From Pandoraea fibrosis (GTDB lineage Bacteria; Pseudomonadota; Gammaproteobacteria; Burkholderiales; Burkholderiaceae), in the NCBI RefSeq assembly GCF_000807775.2, contig NZ_CP047385.1:806001-870000 (forward strand): a DNA stretch of 64,000 nt, given 5' to 3'. Below, one piece after another: positions 53,437-62,086 of the stretch. The notes below the pieces were generated by a model. It was given only the letters and a program-made list of their open reading frames with translations, did not search any database and was not told the origin of the DNA. A program made the position numbers and the translations under genes. Every line of letters starts with the position of its first letter. Position 1 is the stretch's first letter.

Positions 53437-54930
53437 TCACTTCACGGGCTCAAAGTCTCCCGGCTTCCAGCGCTTGTCGAAAGCGGCGGCTTCAGGGCCA
53501 TAGATTCGGATGTAGGCGAACCAGCCTTTGCCCGGCGTCGTCTTGATCCAGCGGCCCTCGTTCCCCTTGGGGGCGGTCGGACCGAAGTAGAGATCGACCG
53601 GTTTCGACGTGTCCACATCTTTCAATTCAAACAACGAACGCAAGGCCGCCTTGTCCTGATCGGTCTGCACTTGTGAGCGCGTCGTAGCGTCATACACCGT
53701 GACCGACCAGAACAGCTTGCCCGGCACGGGCTGAGGAATCGTCAACTTGTAAGTGCGACCGCCTTCGAGGTATTTGCCGTCCTTGTCGCGCGCTCCCAGC
53801 CAATAGAGGGATCCTGCGCCAGCATCACGGCGAAACATCGCCGGGGATGCCACGATAGCCTGGGCGAACCATCGGTCCCGAGCCTCCAGATCCATGCCGC
53901 CTGGCGTGGAGAACTGAGCATTACCCGAAACCAGACTGGCCCACTCCCATTGGCGGTCAGGCCAATTCTTGCGATCGGGGCGAGCGCTGGCGAAGGCGGA
54001 TACCAACATCTGTGCCCGACCGTCTTGCGCGGCGCGCGTCAGGATGGTTTTCATCCGGGCGTCCGGGGCAAAGGGCTTGCCCTTCTCGATGCCAAGTTCT
54101 GCCAGCAGGCCATACATCGGCAGGAACGCGGGCACAGGAGGCTCTTCCTGAATCACCTTGTTCAGCACTTCCCAGAACTGCAAATTGTCTTCCCACTTGA
54201 GGGATGTGCTGTCCATCGCCCTTTGTGTCGTCTCGACGGCGGGCAGCGGTGTCGGGTGGCTCGCCTGCGAGAGAGGATAGATCTTGATCGAGCGAAGACC
54301 GTCGAGGGCTTTCTGGACATCGCCGCCCACCGGCAACGCGCGCACGGCCACGAGATTCTTCAAAGACGGGGAGCGGCCGACGTAATAGCCATCGGGCACA
54401 TTGCCTGTATATCCCGGGGGCAGCACCAGATGCTTGCCGCCCTTGCCGGCGTCAGGGCCGGGCAACCCCATATCCTGCACCCAGCCCTGGTTGTGATCGT
54501 CTATCAGACCGATGAACTGGCCCGGGGGCAATTCGACCACCATGGGCCCGTTGGACAGGTCCAGCACGCCTGAACCGTAGGGGGTATCCGAGTTCAGCGT
54601 GAATCCGACTTGTCGCGGTCCGGTCGATGCGATGCCCCATTGCTCGCCGTCTGCGATGCCTACGGCTCGATTGCCATTGAAGATTCCCTCTACCGACACC
54701 GTTGGGTACCAGAACCGGTAAGCGATCAATGCGCGTTGAAAGTCCGCGTCATCGCTGGCTTGCTTCGCCGCTTTCGCGGTAGGGAAGCCATTCTCGAAAG
54801 GGTAGGGGGTGCCACCGCCCGAGGCGGCAACGCCGAGGTTCGACACGAACGACAGCGCCAGACCGACTGCGGTCATGGAGGTGAGAATATGACGCATAGC
54901 GTGAGTTTCCGGTGAGGGTTGCGTGGCCAT
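53437..54930 (-). CDS. Exported DUF1254/DUF1214 protein
   Basis: 497 residues from the ATG at 54930, which directly follows the upstream stop and has AGAAGG 8 bp before it; ATG 54897 is an alternative. Signal peptide near HILTSMTAVGLALSFVSNLG. DUF1254 (LIAYRFWYPTVSVEGIF, PMVVELPPGQFIGLIDDHNQ) is followed by DUF1214 (KLTIPQPVPGKLFWSVTVYD, DLYFGPTAPKGNEGRWIKTT). The biochemical role of the family is unknown. It is paired with a second, diverged copy upstream, so a tandem duplication is likely. Confidence 0.85.
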   Translation of the reverse strand: MATQPSPETHAMRHILTSMTAVGLALSFVSNLGVAASGGGTPYPFENGFPTAKAAKQASDDADFQRALIAYRFWYPTVSVEGIFNGNRAVGIADGEQWGIASTGPRQVGFTLNSDTPYGSGVLDLSNGPMVVELPPGQFIGLIDDHNQGWVQDMGLPGPDAGKGGKHLVLPPGYTGNVPDGYYVGRSPSLKNLVAVRALPVGGDVQKALDGLRSIKIYPLSQASHPTPLPAVETTQRAMDSTSLKWEDNLQFWEVLNKVIQEEPPVPAFLPMYGLLAELGIEKGKPFAPDARMKTILTRAAQDGRAQMLVSAFASARPDRKNWPDRQWEWASLVSGNAQFSTPGGMDLEARDRWFAQAIVASPAMFRRDAGAGSLYWLGARDKDGKYLEGGRTYKLTIPQPVPGKLFWSVTVYDATTRSQVQTDQDKAALRSLFELKDVDTSKPVDLYFGPTAPKGNEGRWIKTTPGKGWFAYIRIYGPEAAAFDKRWKPGDFEPVK

Positions 54931-56466
54931 TTATCGAACCTTCTCTACGTCGCTGGGCTTCCATGTCTGGTCGAAGAAGGCTTGCTTCGGCCCGTACAGT
55001 CGCAAGATCACGAAGAAGCCCTCGCCCGGCACTGTCTTCAGCCAATTCTTGCTTTGGTTGGCCGGGGGCGTCGGGCCGAAGTACATATCCAGAGAACCGT
55101 CGGCGTTCATGTCGGGCTTGTCCATCGTGTTGATGGACGGGAAGGGCTGACCGTTAGCCAGTCCGGAGGCCGTGTCCGGTTTGTAGACGGTGACCGACCA
55201 GAAGATGCCCGCCGGAATGTCCTTGGGCAGGTGCAGCTTGTACGATTTGCCGCCGGAGAGCGGATCGCCGTCCGAGTCGGTAAATGCCACCGGATACTTC
55301 GCGCCCATGCCAGCCATGTTCACTGCCATTGCGGGACTCGCCGAATACGCCAGGGCAAAGAAGCCCGTGCGCAGGTCGAGATACTTGAACGACGGGCCGA
55401 CGAAGTCGGTATTCGCAGGGAACGGGTTCACCCATTTGCGATCGGGATACCAACGCGTATTCGGCACGATCGGCGGCGGATCGTAGGCAATGGCACGACC
55501 GATCCGGAATGCGGTCTTACCTGCCTGGTCCAGAATCTCGCGCGTATGGTCATCGGGTTTGAACGGCTGTCCCTTGACGATCCCGAGACTGGCCAGCATG
55601 CCTCGCATGTCTGCATCGGCCGGATCGACGTATTCGCTGTCGATAAAGCGCGAAAGCATGTCGAACGCCGTGCCATCGGTGGGATAGAGCATGTACGGGG
55701 CGGCCGTCGATCCATCCGGGAATTGCATCGGCTTGGCGGTGCTCTTCTTGCCAAGCGGATAAATTTTCGTTCGCATGATCAGGTCGACCGGCTCCGACAA
55801 ATTCGCCGGGTCTTTGAAGAACGCTCGCCAGAACACAAACACGTTGTAGGTTTTGGACTTATAGACGATGTAACCCTTCGGAATTTCGCCCTGATAGTCC
55901 GGGGGGATGATCAGATAGTTCGCCCCTTTTCCTTTGTCGGGTCCCGGCAAGCCCACGTCGCCGCACCAGATGTCCTTCGCATAGGGCGCCGGATACCAGG
56001 TTTTTTCCTTGACGGGCGCGGGATTGCAAATCGGGCGTTGGAAAAAGTCGTCCAGAATGCCCTGCAATCCCGGCGGCACTTCAAGCACCATCGGACCATC
56101 CTGCTTCAGATCCAGATAGCCCATCGCATAGATCACGTCGGAGTTGGGCGTGGTGACCTGCGTCTTGGCATTCAGACGTTCCTTCCAGACCGGCAATATG
56201 TTGTAGCCCTTGCCGAATATCTTTTCCGATCCCTCTTTCATCGCAAAAATATTCAAGGCTGGCTGTGCCCAGAGATAAGACTGCACTGCACGCTGAAAAA
56301 GAAGCTCGTCTTTTAGCGTGCGTGAGTCGGCTTGCGATAGGTACCCCTCCGTCAGAGGGATACGAGCCAGAGCGTCAAAACGTGAGGACTGCGCCTGTGC
56401 GGCGGCAGCGCCAGTCAAGATTGCGGAGACCATCAGCCAGCGGAGAACCGTCGTCGTGTAAGGCAT
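54931..56466 (-). CDS. Exported DUF1254/DUF1214 protein, tandem paralogue
   Basis: 511 residues from the ATG at 56466, chosen for its GAGG site and clean signal peptide (VLRWLMVSAILTGAAAAQAQ); earlier in-frame starts exist at 56496 and 56514. DUF1254 part: FQRAVQSYLWAQPALNIFAM and PMVLEVPPGLQGILDDFFQR. DUF1214 part: KLHLPKDIPAGIFWSVTVYK and DMYFGPTPPANQSKNWLKTV. The ending (YGPKQAFFDQTWKPSDVEKV) parallels that of the downstream gene. AT-rich dyads precede the start. Function unknown; a periplasmic enzyme or binding role is likely. Confidence 0.85.
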   Translation of the reverse strand: MPYTTTVLRWLMVSAILTGAAAAQAQSSRFDALARIPLTEGYLSQADSRTLKDELLFQRAVQSYLWAQPALNIFAMKEGSEKIFGKGYNILPVWKERLNAKTQVTTPNSDVIYAMGYLDLKQDGPMVLEVPPGLQGILDDFFQRPICNPAPVKEKTWYPAPYAKDIWCGDVGLPGPDKGKGANYLIIPPDYQGEIPKGYIVYKSKTYNVFVFWRAFFKDPANLSEPVDLIMRTKIYPLGKKSTAKPMQFPDGSTAAPYMLYPTDGTAFDMLSRFIDSEYVDPADADMRGMLASLGIVKGQPFKPDDHTREILDQAGKTAFRIGRAIAYDPPPIVPNTRWYPDRKWVNPFPANTDFVGPSFKYLDLRTGFFALAYSASPAMAVNMAGMGAKYPVAFTDSDGDPLSGGKSYKLHLPKDIPAGIFWSVTVYKPDTASGLANGQPFPSINTMDKPDMNADGSLDMYFGPTPPANQSKNWLKTVPGEGFFVILRLYGPKQAFFDQTWKPSDVEKVR

Positions 56467-57141
56467 GCTTACCCTCAAATATTTGACAGCAGACATATGA
56501 AGACGTACTGACAAGTCAGGAATTTGGAATTAAATATGGGTATTTAAATTATTTGAATTTAATAAAAATATTGAGCAAGATAATTTAAATTATCATTGTT
56601 TATTGGATCTTCGTACTTATGATTAGTTATTCAACTAGAAAAGTCAACGCCATAGAGATTGGCAACCGGGAATTTTTGATGGTTGGCATTTATTCAAAAA
56701 AATAAGAGACGTTGACTTATTTAAGTCGATTTGCTGATGTTCCGATGGGTATTGCGCAGATCATGAGCGCGCCACGTGTGCCGGGGCAGGGGCGCACTAT
56801 TCCCGTCATGATTCTCGGAATCAAGTTTCTATTTGGGTTTGGCGGCTTTGATGACGCAATAACGCCCGGAGATTCGGAATATGAGCGTTGTCGGCTCAGG
56901 CGGGCAGAGATGTTCTTGAATCAGGAAATCGAGCGGAATGTTCGGTCCGACATGCCGGCACATGAGCGGGGCAAGCTGGGATGTCCAAAGAGCGCCGGAC
57001 TCTTTTGGGGGGTATCTCGGTGTGATTGATGTGGCGGGGGCCACGTTTCCACTGGCCCCGAAGCAGCCAAAGATTCATGGTGCAAGAAGGTTGCTTTCCG
57101 TCGCCTAGGCACAAGGCGAAAGGTACCCTGGGTCCCGCGCC
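56467..57141. other. 675-bp AT-rich intergenic region without a recognisable gene
   Basis: From about 56515 to 56730 the sequence is strikingly AT-rich, unlike the rest of the window. It holds TTAAATT-N5-AATTTAA (56544-56562), the perfect 16-bp palindrome GATAATTTAAATTATC (56579-56594) and GACTTA-TT-TAAGTC (56714-56727). A frame at 56712-57029 starts with TTG and matches nothing I know. The region likely contains the promoter and operators of the DUF1254 genes and may be a remnant of inserted DNA. Confidence 0.5.
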
Positions 57142-57513
57142 TTATTCCTTCACAGGCGTCCAGGACGCGACCAGTTGCAGCAGCCCCGGAAATCGCGATT
57201 CCAGATCTTCCGTGCGCACACGGCTTCGCCGCTCGAGCCCATATTGCCGTTGTCGGAGGACACCCGCCTCTCGCAACGCCTTGAAGTGATGGGTCAGTGA
57301 CGATTTGGGACGGTCAAAGCCGAACCAACCGCACGGATGGTCATAGGCCTCTGATTCCAGCATCAACTTGCGAACGATAGTGAGACGCAGCGGATCAGCC
57401 AACGCGCCAAGAATTGTCTCAAGACGCAAATTGGCCACGGCTGGTTCGGGCAAAGGGGCGGGCAGCTCGGGAGGCACCGGAATGCCTGCCTCGTTAAGTG
57501 TCTTCGATTTCAT
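57142..57513 (-). CDS. ArsR-type helix-turn-helix regulator
   Basis: 123 residues. Winged helix-turn-helix of the ArsR/SmtB fold: LETILGALADPLRLTIVRKL, PKSSLTHHFKALREAGVLRQ and the wing RQYGLERRSRVR. A Cys (HPCGWFG) is present, but there is no clear metal-site pair, so the signal may be a small molecule. It is divergent from an MFS exporter across a 49-bp dyad, the usual arrangement of a repressor and its efflux target. Confidence 0.85.
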   Translation of the reverse strand: MKSKTLNEAGIPVPPELPAPLPEPAVANLRLETILGALADPLRLTIVRKLMLESEAYDHPCGWFGFDRPKSSLTHHFKALREAGVLRQRQYGLERRSRVRTEDLESRFPGLLQLVASWTPVKE

Positions 57514-57529
57514 GACGCGACTATATCAT

Positions 57530-57578
57530 CTGTACGAGTTTTTTCGAACTAGGCTATAGTTCGAAAAAACTCGTACAG
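57530..57578. promoter_or_regulatory. 49-bp near-perfect dyad between ArsR regulator and MFS gene
   Basis: Two perfectly complementary 22-bp arms (57530-57551 and 57557-57578) surround a 5-bp spacer. The arms contain TTCGAA and CGAGTTTTTT. The element ends 10 bp before the GTG of the MFS gene, with AGGAGA at the edge of the right arm, and is 16 bp from the ArsR start. It is a strong operator candidate and could also form an RNA hairpin that hides the MFS ribosome site. Confidence 0.7.
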
Positions 57579-57588
57579 GAGAATCGTT

Positions 57589-58818
57589 GTGTCCGACACC
57601 CTCGCCGTCTCAGGCGCCCGCGCCGCGTCGCGCACCAGTCCCGACATGTGGCGTGCCGCATGGACGGTTACCGCAGTGTTCATGCTGTCCAACTCTCCGA
57701 CGCCGCTATACGTGTACTGGCAACGCGCACTCGGCTTTTCGTCGGGCACCCTCACGGTCATCTTCGCGCTTTACATCGCCGGCTTGCTCGGCACGCTCTT
57801 GCTTGCCGGCCAATTGTCCGATCGCTATGGGCGCAAGCCCGTCCTGCTGCCGGGACTTCTCGCGGCACTGATCGCGTGTGCGCTGTTCGCGAGCGCGTCG
57901 TCCGTTGCAATGCTAGGTGTAGCGCGGCTGTTGGCCGGCATTTCGGTCGGCGTCATTGTGTCTGCGGGGATGGCTTCGGTGGGCGATCTGGGGGGCGCGC
58001 ATCGGCGCAGGCAGGCCGCATTGCTCGCTTCGGTGGCGATGGTGCTTGGTGCGGGTTTAGGACCGCTGCTCGCGGGCGCAATTGCACGCGTGCTTGTGCA
58101 TCCCATCCCGTATGTCTTCGGCATTGAGTTTGTCGTGCTATTGAGCGCGTTCGTCATCGCTGCCCGGTTGCCGCTGAAGCGTCCGGCACGAGTGGGCGAC
58201 GCCGACGCGCAGTTGCATTTGCCGTCTGTTCCGGCGCAAAACCGGCGTCATGTGGCGAGCGGCATCGGCGTGTTCGGGCCCGGGATTACCGCCACGTCGT
58301 TTGTGTTGGCGCTGGGGCCGTCGTTACTTTCGCGACTACTCGACGTGCATAGCCCTCTGATCGCAGGTGGAATGGCCTGTGCGATGTTCGCCGCGGCCAC
58401 TGGCGTGCAGTTCGCCGTGCGTCGCTGGTCCGTGCGGGGGATATTGGCCGGCGGCACGATGGCAACGATGCTCTCGATGGGCGCGCTGAGTTTCGCAGTC
58501 CATGCGTCGTCGGCGCTGCTGCTCGTTGTCGCAGCTTTGCTCGCGGGTGTCGGTCAGGGGCTGGGGCAATTGGGCGGGCTGACGCTGATCGGTCTGCATG
58601 TGCCTGACACGCACCGGGCTGAGGCCAACGCGGTGATGAATATCGGCGGCTACCTGCCGGCAGGACTGTTGCCGGTGATGACCGGTTATGCGATCGATTT
58701 CGTAGGGCTGCCGGCCGGTACGACGTTGTTTTCCGTTGCACTGGCAGCCATTGCACTGGTATCGGGCGGTGCGGTGTTCCGCTACTTGTCGTCGCGCGAT
58801 GCAATGACCAGTTCGTGA
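57589..58818 (+). CDS. MFS transporter, drug:H+ antiporter-like
   Basis: 409 residues from a GTG at 57589. It has twelve helices with the loop 2-3 motif LLAGQLSDRYGRKPVLLPGL and the antiporter motif region AMVLGAGLGPLLAGAIARVL in helix 5. It probably exports a toxic or signalling compound. It is paired with a divergent ArsR-type repressor and the 49-bp dyad, so expression is likely induced by its substrate. Confidence 0.87.
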   Translation: MSDTLAVSGARAASRTSPDMWRAAWTVTAVFMLSNSPTPLYVYWQRALGFSSGTLTVIFALYIAGLLGTLLLAGQLSDRYGRKPVLLPGLLAALIACALFASASSVAMLGVARLLAGISVGVIVSAGMASVGDLGGAHRRRQAALLASVAMVLGAGLGPLLAGAIARVLVHPIPYVFGIEFVVLLSAFVIAARLPLKRPARVGDADAQLHLPSVPAQNRRHVASGIGVFGPGITATSFVLALGPSLLSRLLDVHSPLIAGGMACAMFAAATGVQFAVRRWSVRGILAGGTMATMLSMGALSFAVHASSALLLVVAALLAGVGQGLGQLGGLTLIGLHVPDTHRAEANAVMNIGGYLPAGLLPVMTGYAIDFVGLPAGTTLFSVALAAIALVSGGAVFRYLSSRDAMTSS

Positions 58819-58827
58819 GAACGAGCA

Positions 58828-58888
58828 TTCGCCACCTTCACCGTCGGGGACTATCGTCTGGCCCCGGCGGACGAAAGGTGGCTTGCGA
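58828..58888. terminator. Compound stem-loop between convergent MFS and LysE genes
   Basis: GCCACCTT at 58831-58838 pairs with AAGGTGGC at 58875-58882, with inner GGGG/CCCC and CCG/CGG pairing. It lies in the 73-bp convergent gap. There is no clear T-run, so it is only a possible bidirectional terminator. Confidence 0.4.
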
Positions 58889-58891
58889 ACG

Positions 58892-59530
58892 TCAAATGCC
58901 GGCCTTGGAGGCGTTAAGCATCAATCGCAGGCCGAGTGCTGCGATGGCGACGGCGGCAATCCGATCGACCCATTGCTTCGCGTGCAGATAAACCTCACGC
59001 GGGCCCCTGCTCGAGAAACATAGCGCAACGATTGTGTACCATCCGCATTCGACGATAAACACAAGCGGCGGCAGCGCGAAATAACACCAGAGTGGGGGAT
59101 GCTGAGGGAGCAAGGCAGCAAAAATACTGCCGTACCAGATGGCCGTCTTGGGGTTGCTTAGCTGAGTGCTAAGGCCGATCCAGAACGACCTGCGTACGCT
59201 GCCCGATAGGGTGACGCCAGCGTCATCGACGGTGATGGGACTGCCGGCACCGCGCCATATTTTCGACGCGACGAAGAGCAGATACGCACCGCCGGCGACT
59301 TTCAGACCGATGTAGAGCCACTCGACGGACTGCAAAAGCGTGTAGAGCCCGGCGAGCGCAACGCCGCCAAAGAAAATGCCCCCCACACCCATTCCCAGCG
59401 CCGTGGCTAGCCCGGCACGACGAGACACGCCGATGGCATTACGGGCGACGAGCACGAAGCTCGGTCCCGGAATCATGGCGCCTAACCACAGCGCGACGAG
59501 AACGGCGAAAACAGCAGTCAAACCAGTCAT
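58892..59530 (-). CDS. LysE/RhtB-family amino-acid exporter
   Basis: 212 residues from the ATG at 59530; the frame opens further upstream but without family similarity. Typical LysE start VALWLGAMIPGPSFVLVARN and GVSRRAGLATALGMGVGGIF, six predicted helices and the conserved SNPKTAIWYGSIFAALLPQ. It exports an amino acid or homoserine lactone-like compound across the inner membrane. Stands alone between convergent and decayed genes. Confidence 0.88.
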   Translation of the reverse strand: MTGLTAVFAVLVALWLGAMIPGPSFVLVARNAIGVSRRAGLATALGMGVGGIFFGGVALAGLYTLLQSVEWLYIGLKVAGGAYLLFVASKIWRGAGSPITVDDAGVTLSGSVRRSFWIGLSTQLSNPKTAIWYGSIFAALLPQHPPLWCYFALPPLVFIVECGWYTIVALCFSSRGPREVYLHAKQWVDRIAAVAIAALGLRLMLNASKAGI

Positions 59531-59651
59531 CGAGGACTCCTCGGAGCAGAAAGTCGGACATGTGCACACGGATTTTGGCACCGTCTCAGGGCACACGTCG
59601 TGTAACGCGTTTATCGATCAGTTTAGGTCATATCGCCCAGCCCGTTCGCCG

Positions 59652-59891
59652 TTAGCCGTGAGGCGGAATGGCGTCCGGGTCCATCCACATCACCTCCCGG
59701 ATATGGCCGTCCGGATCCTCAAAGCTGCGTCCGTACATGAAGCCGAAATCCTGGACAGGCGTGGGGTCCGCCTTGCCGCCTGCGTCGGTGGCCTTCTGCA
59801 CGAGTTCCGACACCTCTTCCCGTCCGCCTGCCGACAGACACAGTAATACCTGTGCCTCCGCAGCGACCAGCTCAGCGCGTCGTACTTCCAT
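59652..59891 (-). pseudogene. VOC/glyoxalase-family gene fragment (C-terminal part)
   Basis: About 79 codons match the second half of a VOC family protein: QVLLCLSAGGREEVSELVQK, DFGFMYGRSFEDPDGHIREV, MWMDPDA. An in-frame TGA lies three codons before the first ATG (59898-59900), and the N-terminal 60-70 residues that carry the first metal ligand are absent. It is a decayed fragment, unlikely to be functional. Confidence 0.75.
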
Positions 59892-60016
59892 TGCACGTCA
59901 CTGCGGCACGGACCCCGGCGATGCGGAGAACCTTATCGGCGTGCGCCGGTGACGGGAAGCCGGCGGTTTGCAACGAGGCGTTGCGGAACTGGAACGGTTC
60001 CGCCGGACACAAGGGA

Positions 60017-60331
60017 TCAGGCGGAGGCCGGACCGGATGGCCACCTTGCGCGCACCAGATCGAGGAACACACGCACGGCGGAAGTCATACCGCGCCGACT
60101 CGGGTACATGGCGTACAGCGTGGCCGGGTGCGAGCGCACGGCTTGCAGCACGGGCACCAGGGTGCCGTCATCGATGGCGTTCTGGCAAAGATAGGCCGGC
60201 AACTGTGCCATGCCGGCGCCGCGCCGCGCGAGTTCGCGGATGACCTGGTCCAGGCGCTCCTCGGCCAGGTCGACAAAGCGATTCGAGAGCGTCAACTGCA
60301 CCTGTACGTCCGGGCACATCGGCTCGATCAT
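60017..60331 (-). pseudogene. LysR regulator fragment with internal deletion
   Basis: The frame has only pieces of a LysR effector domain: CPDVQVQLTLSNRFVDLAEE is joined directly to ELARRGAGMAQLPAYLCQNA and LYAMYPSRRGMTSAVRVFLD. About 100 residues between these blocks are missing, as is the whole DNA-binding domain, whose place is taken by the rhodanese gene. The frame overlaps the rhodanese stop by 4 bp. It is a deletion scar rather than a working regulator. Confidence 0.75.
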
Positions 60332-60747
60332 TCAAGTGTGCCCGTAGCGAGGTCGAAACCTTCATCGAGCCATCCGGTAACACCGCCGATCATTACCTTC
60401 ACTGGTCGTCCCAACTGCGCCAGTCGGATGGCGCCTCGTGTTGCGCCGTTGCAATGCGGTCCTGCGCAGTAGGTCACGAAGAGCGTGTCGTGCGAATAAT
60501 CGGCGAGCTTCGACGCGATGATCTTGCCGTGCATCAAATTCACGGCACCCGGAATGTGGCCCCGAGCAAATAACGCCGGACTTCGGACGTCGAGCAACAC
60601 GAAGCCGGGCGATCCGAGGGCAAGCGCACTGGCAACATCGGAGCAATCGGTTTCAAATTGCAGCGACGCGCGAAAGTGGGCAAGTGCCGTGGTGCTGTCG
60701 GCTGCGGGAATGGCGATAACGGCGTTGCTTTCAGTGATGGTAGACAT
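60328..60747 (-). CDS. Single-domain rhodanese-like protein
   Basis: 139 residues from the ATG at 60747. Rhodanese landmarks: VLLDVRSPALFARGHIPGAV, then TYCAGPHCNGATRGAIRLAQ with the likely catalytic Cys in the first CAGPHC, and VMIGGVTGWLDEGFDL. It could carry persulfide sulfur or reduce arsenate-like anions; the real acceptor is unknown. It is divergent from an FtrA-type AraC regulator, a pairing seen widely in proteobacteria, and is probably its target. Confidence 0.87.
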   Translation of the reverse strand: MSTITESNAVIAIPAADSTTALAHFRASLQFETDCSDVASALALGSPGFVLLDVRSPALFARGHIPGAVNLMHGKIIASKLADYSHDTLFVTYCAGPHCNGATRGAIRLAQLGRPVKVMIGGVTGWLDEGFDLATGTLE

Positions 60748-60872
60748 TGGTTGAGTCCGGAAAAATGCGGTACGCGTGATGTACGGCGAGCGCGATTCGG
60801 GAACCCTCATTTTGCCGTTGCGACGTCAGGCCGATAAGTGTCGTAAATGACAATCTCCGGTAACATTACGCC

Positions 60873-61847
60873 ATGGAAAATCATCTCGTTGTCGCATTGG
60901 CTTATGACCGGCTCTGCACTTTCGAATTCGGTTGCGTCACCGAATTGTTCGCACTGGAGCGCCCCGAGCTTGACGTCAACTGGTATCGATTCGGCGTTTG
61001 CGCCATCGAACCCGGACCGCTGCGTGCGGCTGGCGGCATTACGGTCGCCGCACCCTACACGCTCAAGCGACTCGATAGCGCGAATACGATCGTGGTCCCA
61101 GGTTGGCGCGATCCGGATGAAGTGCCGCCTGAGGCGCTGCTCAAGAAGATTCGCGCAGCGCATCGGCGCGGCGCACGTCTCTGCTCGATTTGCTCCGGCG
61201 TATTTGTGCTGGCGGCGGCTGGCGTGCTGGACGGCAAGACTGTGACGACCCACTGGCGTTACGCTGAGAAGCTGCAGCAGCGCTACCCGACGGTGCGCGT
61301 GCAGCCAGACGCGCTGTACGTCGACGAAGGTCAGATCATTACGTCGGCGGGATCGGCGGCGGGGCTCGACATGCTGCTTCATCTGGTGAGGCAGGATTAC
61401 GGAAGCGCGGTGGCCAATCGGGTTGCCCAGCGGCTGGTGGTGCCGCCGCATCGCGAGGGTGGTCAGGCACAGTTTGTGCCGCGACCGATGCCGCGTGACG
61501 AAAGCGGACGTCTGGCGAAGCTGATCGACTGGGTACGCCAGCACCCCGCCTTACCGCACACCTTGCGCTCGCTTGCCGACAAGGTGGCTATGAGTCCGCG
61601 TACCTTGCAACGGCATTTTCAGGATGCAACCGGAATGGCGCCTTATGAATGGCTGATGCACGAGCGTGTGGCCGTGGCGCGAGAGTTGCTCGAAGCGCAG
61701 CCTTCCATGCCGATGTTGCGTATCGCCGAGCTGGCAGGCTTCGGGTCGGAAGAGTCGATGCGCCGGCACTTCCGGCGCATCGCTCATACAAGTCCGGCCG
61801 CATATCGCGAGAAGTTTGGTCATGAAGCACGGACGCGGAAGGTCTGA
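60873..61847 (+). CDS. ftrA: FtrA-type regulator (DJ-1/PfpI + AraC)
   Basis: 324 residues. The N-terminal DJ-1/PfpI-like domain (VVALAYDRLCTFEFGCVTEL, GARLCSICSGVFVLAAAGVL with the nucleophile-elbow Cys) is followed by an AraC double helix-turn-helix (HTLRSLADKVAMSPRTLQRH, MLRIAELAGFGSEESMRRHF). This is the GlxA/FtrA layout. FtrA homologues sit divergent from a rhodanese, as here, and activate it, with the signal unknown. Confidence 0.88.
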   Translation: MENHLVVALAYDRLCTFEFGCVTELFALERPELDVNWYRFGVCAIEPGPLRAAGGITVAAPYTLKRLDSANTIVVPGWRDPDEVPPEALLKKIRAAHRRGARLCSICSGVFVLAAAGVLDGKTVTTHWRYAEKLQQRYPTVRVQPDALYVDEGQIITSAGSAAGLDMLLHLVRQDYGSAVANRVAQRLVVPPHREGGQAQFVPRPMPRDESGRLAKLIDWVRQHPALPHTLRSLADKVAMSPRTLQRHFQDATGMAPYEWLMHERVAVARELLEAQPSMPMLRIAELAGFGSEESMRRHFRRIAHTSPAAYREKFGHEARTRKV

Positions 61848-62086
61848 CGAGACCCGATGGCTGATTGGAAAGAGATTAATATTTACACTCGAAATCCGTG
61901 ATGCCGTTCATCGAACGGGGCCGCGAATGTCGCACTAATAGAACATGACGATGTCCTCGCAGCCCGGCCCATCGGTTGGATCGAAAGGTCTTGGATAAAG
62001 GTGACTCCATCGCGTGTGCTGCGCGAAGACAACCAAGACGTCTTGACGCATCCCCATGAAAGCGGGGAGAGGAGCTGGAAAGAAAG

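Noticed and set aside
56712..57029. A 105-codon plus-strand frame in the gap before the ArsR gene
   Set aside because: TTG start, no recognisable family and codon pattern unlike neighbours; treated as non-coding.
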